Below are positions 47,398 through 55,904 of a stretch of DNA of 64,000 nucleotides, piece by piece; positions within the stretch are counted from its first letter, which is position 1; every line of letters starts with the position of its first letter. A program made the translations under genes and the position numbers. Source of the stretch: Gemmatimonadaceae bacterium (GTDB taxonomy: Bacteria; Gemmatimonadota; Gemmatimonadetes; Gemmatimonadales; Gemmatimonadaceae); assembly GCA_013813715.1 (NCBI GenBank), contig JACCRF010000034.1:1-64000 (forward strand), in the 5' to 3' direction. The notes under the pieces were generated by a model, which was not told the origin of the DNA, made no database searches, and saw only the letters and a program-made list of their open reading frames with translations.

Positions 47398-49209
47398 GTG
47401 AAGGTGCGTTGGCGGACACTCTCGGGAATTTCCGGTCTTGTAGCGGCGCTCGGCGTCAGCGTTGTTTACGCGTACTCGGGCTTCAGGCCGGCGATGCCTC
47501 ATCTCCTGATCGCTGGTGTCGCCGCCATTGCCTTCTTTTTTCAACGGCCACCCCTATCCGTCCGATCGGCAGCACCCAGCCGTAGCGACATGCTCGCTGT
47601 CGCATTTCTGCTGCTTGCCATGGCGCCGCTCTACTGGTGGCGTTTGTACTCGACGCCGTGGCAGATAAACAGCGACGAAATCACGGTCATGCTCGTCGCC
47701 AAGCGGCTGATCGCCGCACCGGATACCGACCTCCTCGGCATTGGCTCCATTTTCGGATTTCCATCAGCCGTGTTCGTATTCGTTGGCCGGCTCGCTGAGG
47801 GTCTCGGAGGCATCGATCTCTACCACTCACGCCTCGTTCACAGCACGCTGGGCGTGGGCTGCGTCATACTGGCATACGGCCTCTTTCGTCAGTTCCTCGA
47901 ACCGCTGCGGGCCGGCACGCTGGCCGTCATTCTTGGGGCTAACCACGCCCTGTTCGCGATAAGCCGGATGGCGATGCGGGAGAACACCGGCCTGTTTCTC
48001 GAGATTCTCGCGCTATGGCTCCTTGCGCGCGGGCTGCAGCGACGATCGAGAGCCGAAGTATTCCTCGGAGGGGCGACCACCGGCGTCGCATTCTACGCCT
48101 ACTTCCCGGCCCGGATAGCGCTGGTGGTCGTGGTCGCTCTGCTCTTCAGTATTCCCCTACTCAATGCCAGGCGTGAAGTACTGAAGGTCATGGGCGGGTA
48201 CACAGCGATTTTTCTGATCGGATGGGCGCTGGTAGCGGCGCCCGTTATGATCGCCAGCCGTGCGAATTCGACGCTGGCTTTCGCTTACACTCGCCAGCAG
48301 TTCCTCATCTTTCCGGAAGGGCGAAAGCTCGAGCAGGACTGGACCGGCGAAAAAACGCCAGCGGGCGCCTGGAAGGCGAACATCCGGAACGGCATGACCA
48401 TGTTCAATTCACGGATGCACGATCAGGGATACATCTATCCGAACTACAAGCATGGATTCGTCGATCCGATTACGGGGATTCTGCTCTGGCTCGGATTCAT
48501 CGTTGCAGGTGCACGGCTGCTGCGCAACCGAACTGAGCTCCTTTCCGACACGGAAAAGGGCGCAACTGCGCTCGGCGACCTGATTGCCCTGGTCGGATTC
48601 CTCACGATATACCTGTCTTCCGCTCTTGTCATCACGAAGGCGCCAAACTACACGAGGCTCCTCGTGGTGCTGCCTTTCGTGAGCTACCTGGCCGGCATTG
48701 CACTTTGGAAAATGGCGGACTGGCTGACACGCGGCCTGGCCGATGCTGTGGGGCGCGCCCGGCAGACGATGCGAGGAGCCGCAGTATGTACCGGGGTTGC
48801 CCTGGTTGCCCTGTGGAACATCAGCATTTTCAACGACTTCGTCGCCGTCGGTCGCGGCTCGGGGAATGACGTCGGCAGTACGGGACGATATGTGGAAGCC
48901 AGGAAGAATGCCGCGGGATACACGTGGGTGCTCGCGGCGGATAAGGCTAACCCATACTTCAGTTGGGGAGAGGTGTGGCAGTGGAGGGATTGGGTGGGAT
49001 TTTTCGCCGGCCCTAATCAGAATATGCTCGTTTCTCCGCTGGCCGGGCTGTCATCGCTCAACGTGACCGGAGGCTTTACGGTCTTCATTACCAACGCTGC
49101 GTGGCAATCGGTGGAGGCCCAGTTCCGACTGCGGCATCCGCTGTACGAGGTGAGCTGGCTTACGCCGGATTCACGGCTGCTGGCGGTCGACGTCCGCGGG
49201 CCAAGATAG
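47398..49209 (+). CDS. GT39/PMT-like polytopic glycosyltransferase
   Basis: The 603-residue GTG-started protein has about eleven membrane helices. An acidic loop NSDEITVM after the second or third helix corresponds to the catalytic DE-type motif of PMT/ArnT enzymes, and RMAMRENTGLFLEILALWLL is the typical conserved helix region. A soluble C-terminal part follows. Such enzymes move a sugar from a lipid-linked donor onto protein or lipid A outside the membrane. It starts 1 base after the stop of paralogue B, and a methyltransferase follows within 16 bases, so A, B and the sugar enzymes may be one unit. Confidence 0.85.
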   Translation: MKVRWRTLSGISGLVAALGVSVVYAYSGFRPAMPHLLIAGVAAIAFFFQRPPLSVRSAAPSRSDMLAVAFLLLAMAPLYWWRLYSTPWQINSDEITVMLVAKRLIAAPDTDLLGIGSIFGFPSAVFVFVGRLAEGLGGIDLYHSRLVHSTLGVGCVILAYGLFRQFLEPLRAGTLAVILGANHALFAISRMAMRENTGLFLEILALWLLARGLQRRSRAEVFLGGATTGVAFYAYFPARIALVVVVALLFSIPLLNARREVLKVMGGYTAIFLIGWALVAAPVMIASRANSTLAFAYTRQQFLIFPEGRKLEQDWTGEKTPAGAWKANIRNGMTMFNSRMHDQGYIYPNYKHGFVDPITGILLWLGFIVAGARLLRNRTELLSDTEKGATALGDLIALVGFLTIYLSSALVITKAPNYTRLLVVLPFVSYLAGIALWKMADWLTRGLADAVGRARQTMRGAAVCTGVALVALWNISIFNDFVAVGRGSGNDVGSTGRYVEARKNAAGYTWVLAADKANPYFSWGEVWQWRDWVGFFAGPNQNMLVSPLAGLSSLNVTGGFTVFITNAAWQSVEAQFRLRHPLYEVSWLTPDSRLLAVDVRGPR

Positions 49210-49224
49210 CCACCGGGATAACCG

Positions 49225-50022
49225 ATGCGAGAGTCATTCTTCGCGACACACGCGGCGATGGAGGATGCTCATTGGTGGTTCCTGGCAAGGCGCGACATTC
49301 TGGAAGTCATCCTCGCCGAGTGCGCGCGACGTGGATCGACGGGTACCGTGCTCGACATCGGCTGTGGAACGGGGGGCAACACCGCGCGTTTTGCGCTGCG
49401 CCATCGGGCCATCGGCGTGGAGCCATCACCCGAAGCGGTGAGACTTGCCCGCCAGCGGTTTCCTTCTCTCACGTTCGTCGAGGGATACGCGCCTGATGTG
49501 GTTCTCCGCGAAGCTTCGCTGGCCGATGTCTTCGTTCTTACCGACGTTTTGGAGCATGTCGAGAAAGACATTGCGCTGGTACGAAGGCTGGTTGAAGTCG
49601 CGAAGCCAGGAGCGTTTTTCATTGTCACCGTTCCGGCGAACGAGAAACTCTGGACTGAACATGACGTGTCGCACGGGCATTATCGTCGTTACTCGAAGGA
49701 ATCCTTCACAACCCTGTGGGCAGGGGCTGGGGTTGAAACGACGCTGATGTCTTTCTTCAACACGAGATTGCTGCCCCTGGTTTACGTCGTTCGGCAGTGG
49801 GAGCGATGGAAGGGCAAAGCATCGGGTGAGGCCGGCACCGACCTCAGCCTGCCCCGGCGGCCGCTCAATTCCCTCCTTCGCAAGATCTTCGCGGGGGAGT
49901 CCGCGGCGCTGCGCCGCCAGTTCGGGAAGCCCGGGTTCGCATATCGAAATGGTGTCAGTCTGATCGGTGTATTCCAGAAGCACCATAGAGAACGTGCTCG
50001 AGCTCATTCGCCGGATGACTAG
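49225..50022 (+). CDS. Class I SAM-dependent methyltransferase
   Basis: A 265-residue protein. Motif I is VLDIGCGTGGNT at about residue 36, and VLTDVLEHVEKD and PGAFFIVTVPANEKLW follow as later motifs, with the HGHYRRYSKE segment seen in methyltransferases of glycan or ubiquinone type. No membrane helix. Placed between a PMT-like and a GT2 enzyme, it may methylate a sugar or a lipid carrier; the substrate is not decided by sequence. Confidence 0.9.
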   Translation: MRESFFATHAAMEDAHWWFLARRDILEVILAECARRGSTGTVLDIGCGTGGNTARFALRHRAIGVEPSPEAVRLARQRFPSLTFVEGYAPDVVLREASLADVFVLTDVLEHVEKDIALVRRLVEVAKPGAFFIVTVPANEKLWTEHDVSHGHYRRYSKESFTTLWAGAGVETTLMSFFNTRLLPLVYVVRQWERWKGKASGEAGTDLSLPRRPLNSLLRKIFAGESAALRRQFGKPGFAYRNGVSLIGVFQKHHRERARAHSPDD

Positions 50023-50100
50023 CCCCACGTCGTTGTTCCATGCAAGCTTCTCCTCCGCCAGATACCCTCGTGCCCGATCTTTTTTCCACGACAGACACGC

Positions 50101-50883
50101 ATGCTCAGTGTTGTGATCCCAGCGTTCAATGAGGCTGCACGACTGCCCGCCACCCTCAGGATGACGCTCGACTATTTCCGAAGCACCGGCGCCGATTTTG
50201 AGGTCATTGTCGTTGACGATGGGAGCAGCGACGACACTGCGGAGAGAGTACGCGAAATCTCTGTTCATTCGAGTCAGGTCCGCCTGATTCGGCTCCCGCA
50301 GAATTTCGGAAAGGGCTTTGCCGTCCGCAGCGGCATCATAAACGCGGAAGGCCAGCGGGTGCTGTTCATGGATGCGGATGGAGCCACTCCGCTCACTGAA
50401 TTGGCCGTACTCGAAGCTGCCATGAACGAAACGGCGGCGGAAATCGTGATTGGCTCGCGCTCGCACCTGCCTGGCAGCGAGACCGTCGTCGAGGCCCGCT
50501 GGTTCCGGCACGTCGCGGGCCGGACGTTTCACCAGTTTGTCCGGCTATTGGGAGTGTCGGGGATCTCCGACACTCAGTGCGGTTTCAAGCTGTTTTCGCG
50601 CGAGGCCGCGATCGCAATCGCAGTCCGGATGAAGATGCGAGGCTTCAGCTTCGACGTGGAAATGCTCAGAATCGGGCGGGAGCTGGGGTATTCGATCCGT
50701 GAGGTGCCGGTGAACTGGACGCACATGGCAGGCTCGAAGGTCAATGTGGTTCGAGATGGCATGCTCATGGTAGCCGACCTTATCCGTATCCGACAGAACT
50801 CTCTGCGGGGAGCGTACCAGCCTGGCCGCATATCGACACCGAGCATCGAGAGCCCGCCGGTTCACGCTGAAGCCCGGGAGTGA
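50101..50883 (+). CDS. GT2 glycosyltransferase, dolichyl/polyprenyl-phosphate sugar synthase type
   Basis: The 260-residue enzyme has the GT-A marks VVIPAFNEAARL, VVDDGSSDDT, FMDADGATP (DxD-like) and DTQCGFKLFSREAA, the last being typical of polyprenyl-phosphate glucose/mannose synthases. It lacks C-terminal membrane helices. It would load a sugar from a nucleotide donor onto a polyprenyl phosphate in the cytoplasm, which the PMT-like enzyme upstream could then use. That pairing is an inference from the family roles and the short distance. Confidence 0.92.
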   Translation: MLSVVIPAFNEAARLPATLRMTLDYFRSTGADFEVIVVDDGSSDDTAERVREISVHSSQVRLIRLPQNFGKGFAVRSGIINAEGQRVLFMDADGATPLTELAVLEAAMNETAAEIVIGSRSHLPGSETVVEARWFRHVAGRTFHQFVRLLGVSGISDTQCGFKLFSREAAIAIAVRMKMRGFSFDVEMLRIGRELGYSIREVPVNWTHMAGSKVNVVRDGMLMVADLIRIRQNSLRGAYQPGRISTPSIESPPVHAEARE

Positions 50884-50923
50884 TGCACCCAGGCTTTGAG
50901 GCCGCCGTGCCGTCGCGGCAGGC

Positions 50924-51190
50924 CTATCCAGCTCCGCTGTCGCTTTCGTCCGGCGCGCTCGATCGCGGGGTCAGCAGTCGCTGGGTGAATCGTTGAGCGT
51001 CATCCAGTCGCCTTATCTCGTTAGCGGCCGCAACTGCACTCTGTTCGAGCTCGTCGACCCGCGCCATGAGGTCGGAAATCTGCTTGTCGGAGGCCCCGAT
51101 GGGTTGGCGTCTGCTCTGGAGATAGACTCCCGCGCCGACCCCCATCACTACGACGAAGACCAGTAGCAGGACGAATAGCAGGCTCAACAT
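50924..51190 (-). CDS. Small membrane-anchored coiled-coil protein
   Basis: From ATG 51190 the product is 88 residues: a membrane helix (LLFVLLLVFVVVMGVGAGVYL) and a short heptad helix DLMARVDELEQSAVAAANE, then DAQRFTQRLL. A longer frame begins at a TTG at 51232 but runs through the remains of the neighbouring pseudogene. The end resembles the end of the 52982-53638 protein (GQRFLTRLF), so the two may belong to one family. No ribosome site is clear; expression is uncertain. Confidence 0.5.
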   Translation of the reverse strand: MLSLLFVLLLVFVVVMGVGAGVYLQSRRQPIGASDKQISDLMARVDELEQSAVAAANEIRRLDDAQRFTQRLLTPRSSAPDESDSGAG

Positions 51191-51458
51191 TGGACGGTGT
51201 AATTTCCCCGGATGGTATTCTTCGGGTTCCAATAGATCGCGGCCAGCCCAGCCGTCACATGAATTCCGCGGCCCATCGCGTAGAACTTCGTGTCGGCCAG
51301 CGTGCGGCCGGCAGCCGCCGGACAGGGATCAAGGCGGCCGGTCCAGCCCTCGACCTTTACCCCGCCGTCAGCCACGATCTTGTCGGGATCCTGGCCTGGC
51401 CGGATAGCGTCGTTACACCAAGGCAGAGCAGGGCAGCGGAAAGAATCGAGATTCGCAT
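51184..51458 (-). pseudogene. Broken copy of the concanavalin-like lipoprotein gene
   Basis: The signal peptide (MRISILSAALLCLGVTTLSG) starts at 51458 after a CTGGAGACAA site like that of the gene at 43505. The domain start (DPDKIVADGG, GWTGRLDP, GRTLADTKF, NYTVQ) lies in another frame, so one frameshift separates them, and the sequence stops at NYTVQC where the intact relative continues for another 130 residues. Two lesions and similarity to 42723-43505 indicate a decayed paralogue. Confidence 0.8.
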
Positions 51459-51653
51459 TTGTCTCCAGCGGGACTTCAAGAATGAGGGTGGGTCGAAGCA
51501 TTCAACATAGTGTATGGTAGCGGGGCAAACATGCGTCAATTGCGGGCGTATTTCCAGTTATAGGCCCCGATTCCGTGGCGGATGGGGAAGGGCGGGATTC
51601 TTGCTTGGAAAGCGTGGGACAGCGAATGCTGAAAAAGACCGAAGGAGGAGCGC

Positions 51654-52487
51654 ATGCGGTGGACGCCAGGCGGTAGAAGCAAGAATCTGGAGGACCGCCG
51701 GTCAGGCGGCGGCCTTGGGCGTGGTCTCGGCATCGGTGGAACGGTGGTCGTTCTCGCTCTCAGCCTCATAACCGGCCGAAATCTCTTTAGTGACCTGGGT
51801 GTCGAGCCCGGAATCGGCGGCGCGGGTGCGCCGATGTCTGCCCAGGACTCGGCGAAACAGGAAACGCAGGTGCAGTTCGTGTCGTTCGTTCTCGACGACG
51901 CGGAGACTACGTGGTCGCGCATTCTAGCCGCGAACAATGCGACGTTCCAGGCTCCGAAGCTCGTGCTGTTCAGAAACTCGACTCAGTCTGCATGCGGCGT
52001 TGGCCAGTCCGCGATGGGCCCGTTCTATTGCCCGCTCGACCAGAAGCTCTACATAGATCTTGGCTTCTACGACGAGCTCAGCTCGCGCTACGGGGCATCC
52101 GGCGATTTCGCCCAGGCGTACGTACTTGCGCACGAGATCGGTCATCACGTCCAGCACCTCGTCGGAACGGATGCCGAGATGCGCCAGGCCCAGCAGTCCA
52201 ATCCCGGACAGGCGAACGAGCTTTCAGTGAGGCTCGAGCTTCAGGCGGACTGCTATGCGGGCGTATGGGCGCACTCCACTCAAAAGAGAAATCTTCTTTC
52301 GGAGGGAGATGTCGAAGAAGCGCTCACCGCTGCGTCGGCTGTTGGCGACGACAGAATTCAGGAGCGTACAACGGGTCGTGTGAATGTGGACGCATTCACC
52401 CACGGATCGGCGGCGCAGCGGACGCAGTGGTTCCGGCGCGGATTTCAGTCGGGCGATCCGCGGCAGTGCGACACGTTCAGAGGATAG
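51654..52487 (+). CDS. Neutral zinc metallopeptidase (YpfJ family)
   Basis: A 277-residue protein of the PF04228 type: a Gly-rich cytoplasmic N-terminus (RRSGGGLGRGLGIGG), one membrane helix (about residues 28-42), then an outer domain with FYCPLDQKLYIDLGFYDEL, the HEIGHHVQ zinc motif, and LELQADCYAGVWAH carrying the third ligand. The order and the RTTGRVNVDAFTHGSAAQR ending fit the family. A GGAGGAGC site precedes the ATG. The physiological substrate is not known. Confidence 0.93.
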   Translation: MRWTPGGRSKNLEDRRSGGGLGRGLGIGGTVVVLALSLITGRNLFSDLGVEPGIGGAGAPMSAQDSAKQETQVQFVSFVLDDAETTWSRILAANNATFQAPKLVLFRNSTQSACGVGQSAMGPFYCPLDQKLYIDLGFYDELSSRYGASGDFAQAYVLAHEIGHHVQHLVGTDAEMRQAQQSNPGQANELSVRLELQADCYAGVWAHSTQKRNLLSEGDVEEALTAASAVGDDRIQERTTGRVNVDAFTHGSAAQRTQWFRRGFQSGDPRQCDTFRG

Positions 52488-52508
52488 AAACCTACGAACT
52501 ACGGAAAA

Positions 52509-52576
52509 TAGAACTACCAGGCCTCCGGCCGCCGGCTCGGTAGTGCGCTGCCGGCCGCCGGCTCAAACGGAACGAC
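52509..52576 (+). repeat. Single copy of a dispersed GC-rich repeat
   Basis: Between the metallopeptidase and the next gene, 52509-52576 (beginning TAGAACTACCAGGC, with GGCCGCCGGCTC occurring twice) matches at about four in five positions both arms of the palindrome at 60656-60817. Confidence 0.7.
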
Positions 52577-52585
52577 GGGTCCCGG

Positions 52586-52966
52586 CTAGGACTGTACCGG
52601 CCCGATGAGAATCCCGACAATCGCGTATCCCGTGCCGATAAGCGCGGTGGTACCGATCGCGGCGATGAACCACTGTCCGATCACCATTGCCAGTCGCTGT
52701 GCGGAAGGGAGGGAATCTCCGCGCCAAGCCAGGTAATGCGCCGATAGCCCCCAGGCGCCGAGTGACGCGCCCGCCACAAAAGGAAACGCGACTTCCCACC
52801 AGCCCGGTCGCATCACTATCACAGCGGTTAGCACAACGACTCCGGTTATCGTCGCCGCCCACAACGCACCGTCCGATAGCTCGCGCGCCCTCGCCGAGAG
52901 CACCTCGTAAAGGCCGGGTGGCTCCTCATTCTCCTGCCTCGCAGGGCTCGGTTGTGCGATCATCAT
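52586..52966 (-). CDS. Membrane protein with three helices, unknown function
   Basis: A 126-residue protein with a polar N-terminus of about 30 residues and three or four hydrophobic helices (ITGVVVLTAVIVM, VAFPFVAGASLGAWGL, VIGQWFIAAIGTTALIG, YAIVGILIG). I recognise no family. It begins 15 bases downstream of the 52982-53638 gene on the minus strand, so the two are probably one operon. Confidence 0.65.
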   Translation of the reverse strand: MMIAQPSPARQENEEPPGLYEVLSARARELSDGALWAATITGVVVLTAVIVMRPGWWEVAFPFVAGASLGAWGLSAHYLAWRGDSLPSAQRLAMVIGQWFIAAIGTTALIGTGYAIVGILIGPVQS

Positions 52967-52981
52967 AGCTCCGGAAAAAAA

Positions 52982-53638
52982 TCAGGGAAACTGGGGCTGC
53001 CTCAACTCGACGGCGTCCTTTGATGACGGCGCGATCGCGCGAACTCCTCCTTCGGTGAAGAGCCGCGTGAGGAACCGCTGGCCCTCGCCGATCCGCTCGA
53101 CCTCCACCGCTGTCGACTCGACTGCCTGCTCAACTCGTATGAGTCGTTCACCGAGTTCTTTGGGAATGTTCGTTACAATGGTTGAGCTGCGCCGCCATAT
53201 CCTGCGGGCGTAGGCGATAGTGAGCGGAAGCAAAACCACCACCATGAAGATGCCGCTCAGCACGAAGACTTCCTCGGGCGGTCCCGAGCGAACCTCCGGT
53301 GGCCGCTCCACGATCGCACCAGGTATCGCCGCGGCGCGCGATACCTGAATATCGCTCATCGCGATCTGCTTGTCGACGTCGGCGATCCGCTGGTCAATAT
53401 CCGCGATGCGTTGTTCCAGGCCGCTGCGGTTGGTCCCGGAGACAGAAGCGTCTGAGAGACGCGACGACAGGACGCTGCGCCGGCTCTCGAGCGATTCCAT
53501 TTGATCCTGGAGCACTTCCCTTTGCGCTTGCGCCGCCTCATACATTTGCGCCGCCGTCGGTGCCGCACGCGCCTCGGCGGCCGGTCCAGCCGGGGCGATT
53601 GCAGGAACGGGCGACACCTCGGGAATCTGCGGCTGCAT
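52982..53638 (-). CDS. Coiled-coil protein with one membrane helix, unknown function
   Basis: The 218-residue product starts with a Pro/Ala-rich stretch, then heptad helix (SLESRRSVLSSRL, QRIADIDQRIADVDKQIAM) to about residue 95, one membrane helix (VLSGIFMVVVLLPLTIAY), and a second helix with ESTAVEVERIGEGQRFLTRLF. A GAGGAA site lies 6 bases before the ATG. The same helix-then-RFLTRL ending appears in the small protein at 50924-51190. Function is not known. Confidence 0.7.
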   Translation of the reverse strand: MQPQIPEVSPVPAIAPAGPAAEARAAPTAAQMYEAAQAQREVLQDQMESLESRRSVLSSRLSDASVSGTNRSGLEQRIADIDQRIADVDKQIAMSDIQVSRAAAIPGAIVERPPEVRSGPPEEVFVLSGIFMVVVLLPLTIAYARRIWRRSSTIVTNIPKELGERLIRVEQAVESTAVEVERIGEGQRFLTRLFTEGGVRAIAPSSKDAVELRQPQFP

Positions 53639-53706
53639 CAGGAATTCCTCAAAGACGGCGGTTCGCTAATATGCACAACGCCTCTCTCGACGCGATACGC
53701 GCCAGT

Positions 53707-54279
53707 CTATTTGCGGTTATTGAGGTCCACGAAGCGAAGCTGGCTGAGTAGATGCTCGAGGTGGTGTCTCCCGAGCCGGGACCAGACATTGTAGAGGCAC
53801 TGCTGGCCGCGAACCTCGAGGTACGCCAACTCGTTCGGTCCAGTGCCGCCTTCGGGGCCGTACCCCACATTGCTGCCGTCGGCCCACCGCAGATCATATG
53901 GCCATTTCCAGGAACCACGATCGGCGGCCTTAGTGGCTGTACCCGCCACGCCGAAGGCGCTTCGAGTCTCACCCTTGTCGTAGGCAACGGCCCAGCCACC
54001 GCTGAATGTCGCCGCGCGCGGAGTCGCGCCCATTCCGGCGCCAAGAGCAGCAGGCGCGAGCAGCGCACATGTGATTCGATTGTCGGCCTTCCCCCATTCA
54101 ATGACATAGACCGCGGGAATGCTGCCGCGCGAAAGGGTTGGGTTTCTCCACGGCGCCGGGTTAACAGGTTCGGACTCGTTCGTTGCGGCTCTTTTCCTGG
54201 CGGCGGGCGCACAGGCGCTGAACGACACGAGTGTGAAGAGCGCTCCACCCGCAATCAGGATGATGCTCCGATGCGTCAT
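53707..54279 (-). CDS. Lipoprotein of unknown function
   Basis: From the ATG at 54279 the product has 190 residues, with a signal ending SFSAC (lipobox). The mature part has four Trp in short spacing (WGKADNRITC, WAVAYDKGE, WKWPYDLRWADGS) and two further Cys that could bond. I recognise no domain. A GTG two codons upstream is the alternative start. It is isolated by gaps on both sides. Confidence 0.6.
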   Translation of the reverse strand: MTHRSIILIAGGALFTLVSFSACAPAARKRAATNESEPVNPAPWRNPTLSRGSIPAVYVIEWGKADNRITCALLAPAALGAGMGATPRAATFSGGWAVAYDKGETRSAFGVAGTATKAADRGSWKWPYDLRWADGSNVGYGPEGGTGPNELAYLEVRGQQCLYNVWSRLGRHHLEHLLSQLRFVDLNNRK

Positions 54280-54316
54280 TCTCACAATGTATCAAGACCG
54301 AATTTCGCGATAAGCC

Positions 54317-54745
54317 TTACTTTGGTCTCGAGAATCCATCGCAGCTCTGCCACGCGCCCGGTCCGGCCGCGGCGCGTAACCGCTCCGCTTCCGCCGTTGC
54401 TCCCAGTTCGGCAAGCGCACAGGCCCGGTAGCCGGTTGAAGATCTGTCCCGTGAGTCGAGGCTCATGGATAGCGCGAGGTACCGGTCGGCTTCGACGAGG
54501 TCCGCGTTCGACTCGATCTCGCCGGCCGGGAGGCGATGCGATCGCTGCGCTCGCGTGAGGTAATAGACACCGAGCTCGCGGTGCGCTATCGCGCTCTCGG
54601 GATCACGCGCCACAGCTGTTTTCAGATGCTCCCCCGCCTTCTCGAGATCACCGGCATCCATGCTCATGCGCGCGAGATATAGCAGGGCGACGGCCGAGCG
54701 CGGATACGAGCTCGCTGCCTTGCGATTCGGACACACATCACGCAC
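54317..54745 (-). CDS. TPR-repeat fragment, probably truncated
   Basis: The 142-residue frame holds three TPR-like units (AVALLYLARMSMDAGDLEKA, then DPESAIAHRELGVYYLTRA, and ALSMSLDSRDRSSTGYRACA). The first 20 residues are not TPR-like, and another minus-strand frame just upstream has protein-like sequence, so a frameshift or a lost start is possible. It may be the end of a larger decayed gene. There is no signal or ribosome site. Confidence 0.45.
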   Translation of the reverse strand: MRDVCPNRKAASSYPRSAVALLYLARMSMDAGDLEKAGEHLKTAVARDPESAIAHRELGVYYLTRAQRSHRLPAGEIESNADLVEADRYLALSMSLDSRDRSSTGYRACALAELGATAEAERLRAAAGPGAWQSCDGFSRPK

Positions 54746-54884
54746 GATTCGTGCGCCTCCAGGCCGGTAAGATCGTACCTGGACTGCGCCCGCGCTACGA
54801 CAGCGCTACGTGCGTAGAGGCGCTCGAGCAACGCGCGTGATAGAAACCTGCAAGTGCGACACGTCCCCGCATAAGTGCCACGAT

Positions 54885-55904
54885 ATGCCAGCATGGAAAG
54901 ACGCTACCAAGACTGTCAGAGACGATTCGATCGGCGCGCGGATTGTCGATCGCCAGCCGCTCCTCTATTACCACGGTGCGGACAAAACTCTCGACCGCCC
55001 GGCACATGTTCGCGCGGGCTCGGGTCTCGCGTGGACGCCCGGGGGAATCGCGGTGGTACAGGACGACGCGAACTTCATCGCCCTCGTTGATCCAGTGAGT
55101 GGGATGGTGCACTCCACCGTGCTGCCGGCGGGGGAGGGAGGATTGCGGCAGTTCGACGATATCCGGGGGAATAAGCACGACAAGCTCGATCTCGAGGCAT
55201 GCGTTGCCGCCAGAAATGGCTCGGGAGTGATACTCGTGGCTTTTGGCTCGGGCTCGACGATGCGTCGCGAGCGTGTCGCGATCGTAACCGGCTGGGATAG
55301 TCCACGAAACACCGCTTCTGTTACCCCTGCGCCGGCGCTGTACGAAGCGCTGCGCCGTGTCCCGGAGCTTGCAGGCAGCCAGCTCAACGTCGAGGGCGCC
55401 GCAATCACCGGCGACGACATTCGCTTCTTCCTGCGGGGAAATGGTGCGACGCTGGACGGAGTGCGGCCTTTCAACGGCACATGCGACATGAATTGGCGCG
55501 TGCTCCTCTCGTACCTGCTTTCGCCTCACGGAGAGCACTCGCTCACCGCCCGAAACGCGGTGCGATACGACCTCGGCAATCTGGACGGGGTGCCGCTTGG
55601 ATTCACAGACGCCACCGAGTGGCAGAACAAACTGCTCTATTCGGCGGTTGCGGAGGACACTGCTGATGCCGTGCTTGACGGTCGCGTGACTGGCTCGGTG
55701 ATAGGCGTACTCGAGAGTCGCGGGGCTCCACGCTGGGCTCCGGTAACAGATTCAGCGGGAAACCTTTTCTGCGCGAAGGTAGAGGGACTCGTGCCGGAGC
55801 CTCGCAGCGCAACCAGGCTCTACGCCGTCGTCGATTCCGACAATCCGCATGCGCCGTCCGAGCTTTGCACGGTTGAGCTCCTGGGGCGATGGAAGAGCGA
55901 CTGA
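54885..55904 (+). CDS. Beta-propeller-like protein, possibly DUF6929
   Basis: A 339-residue protein with repeated strand-turn units: GLAWTPGGIAVVQDDANFIALVD, VILVAFGSGSTMRRERVAIV, and LNVEGAAITGDDIRFFLRGN. The combination of LDLEACV, SQLNVEGA and RFFLRGNG is like a family of soluble predicted propellers (I recall DUF6929 but could not check). No signal peptide. The ATG at 54885 is chosen as the frame before it is out of character; it is convergent with the SIMPL gene, whose stop is adjacent. Confidence 0.65.
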   Translation: MPAWKDATKTVRDDSIGARIVDRQPLLYYHGADKTLDRPAHVRAGSGLAWTPGGIAVVQDDANFIALVDPVSGMVHSTVLPAGEGGLRQFDDIRGNKHDKLDLEACVAARNGSGVILVAFGSGSTMRRERVAIVTGWDSPRNTASVTPAPALYEALRRVPELAGSQLNVEGAAITGDDIRFFLRGNGATLDGVRPFNGTCDMNWRVLLSYLLSPHGEHSLTARNAVRYDLGNLDGVPLGFTDATEWQNKLLYSAVAEDTADAVLDGRVTGSVIGVLESRGAPRWAPVTDSAGNLFCAKVEGLVPEPRSATRLYAVVDSDNPHAPSELCTVELLGRWKSD

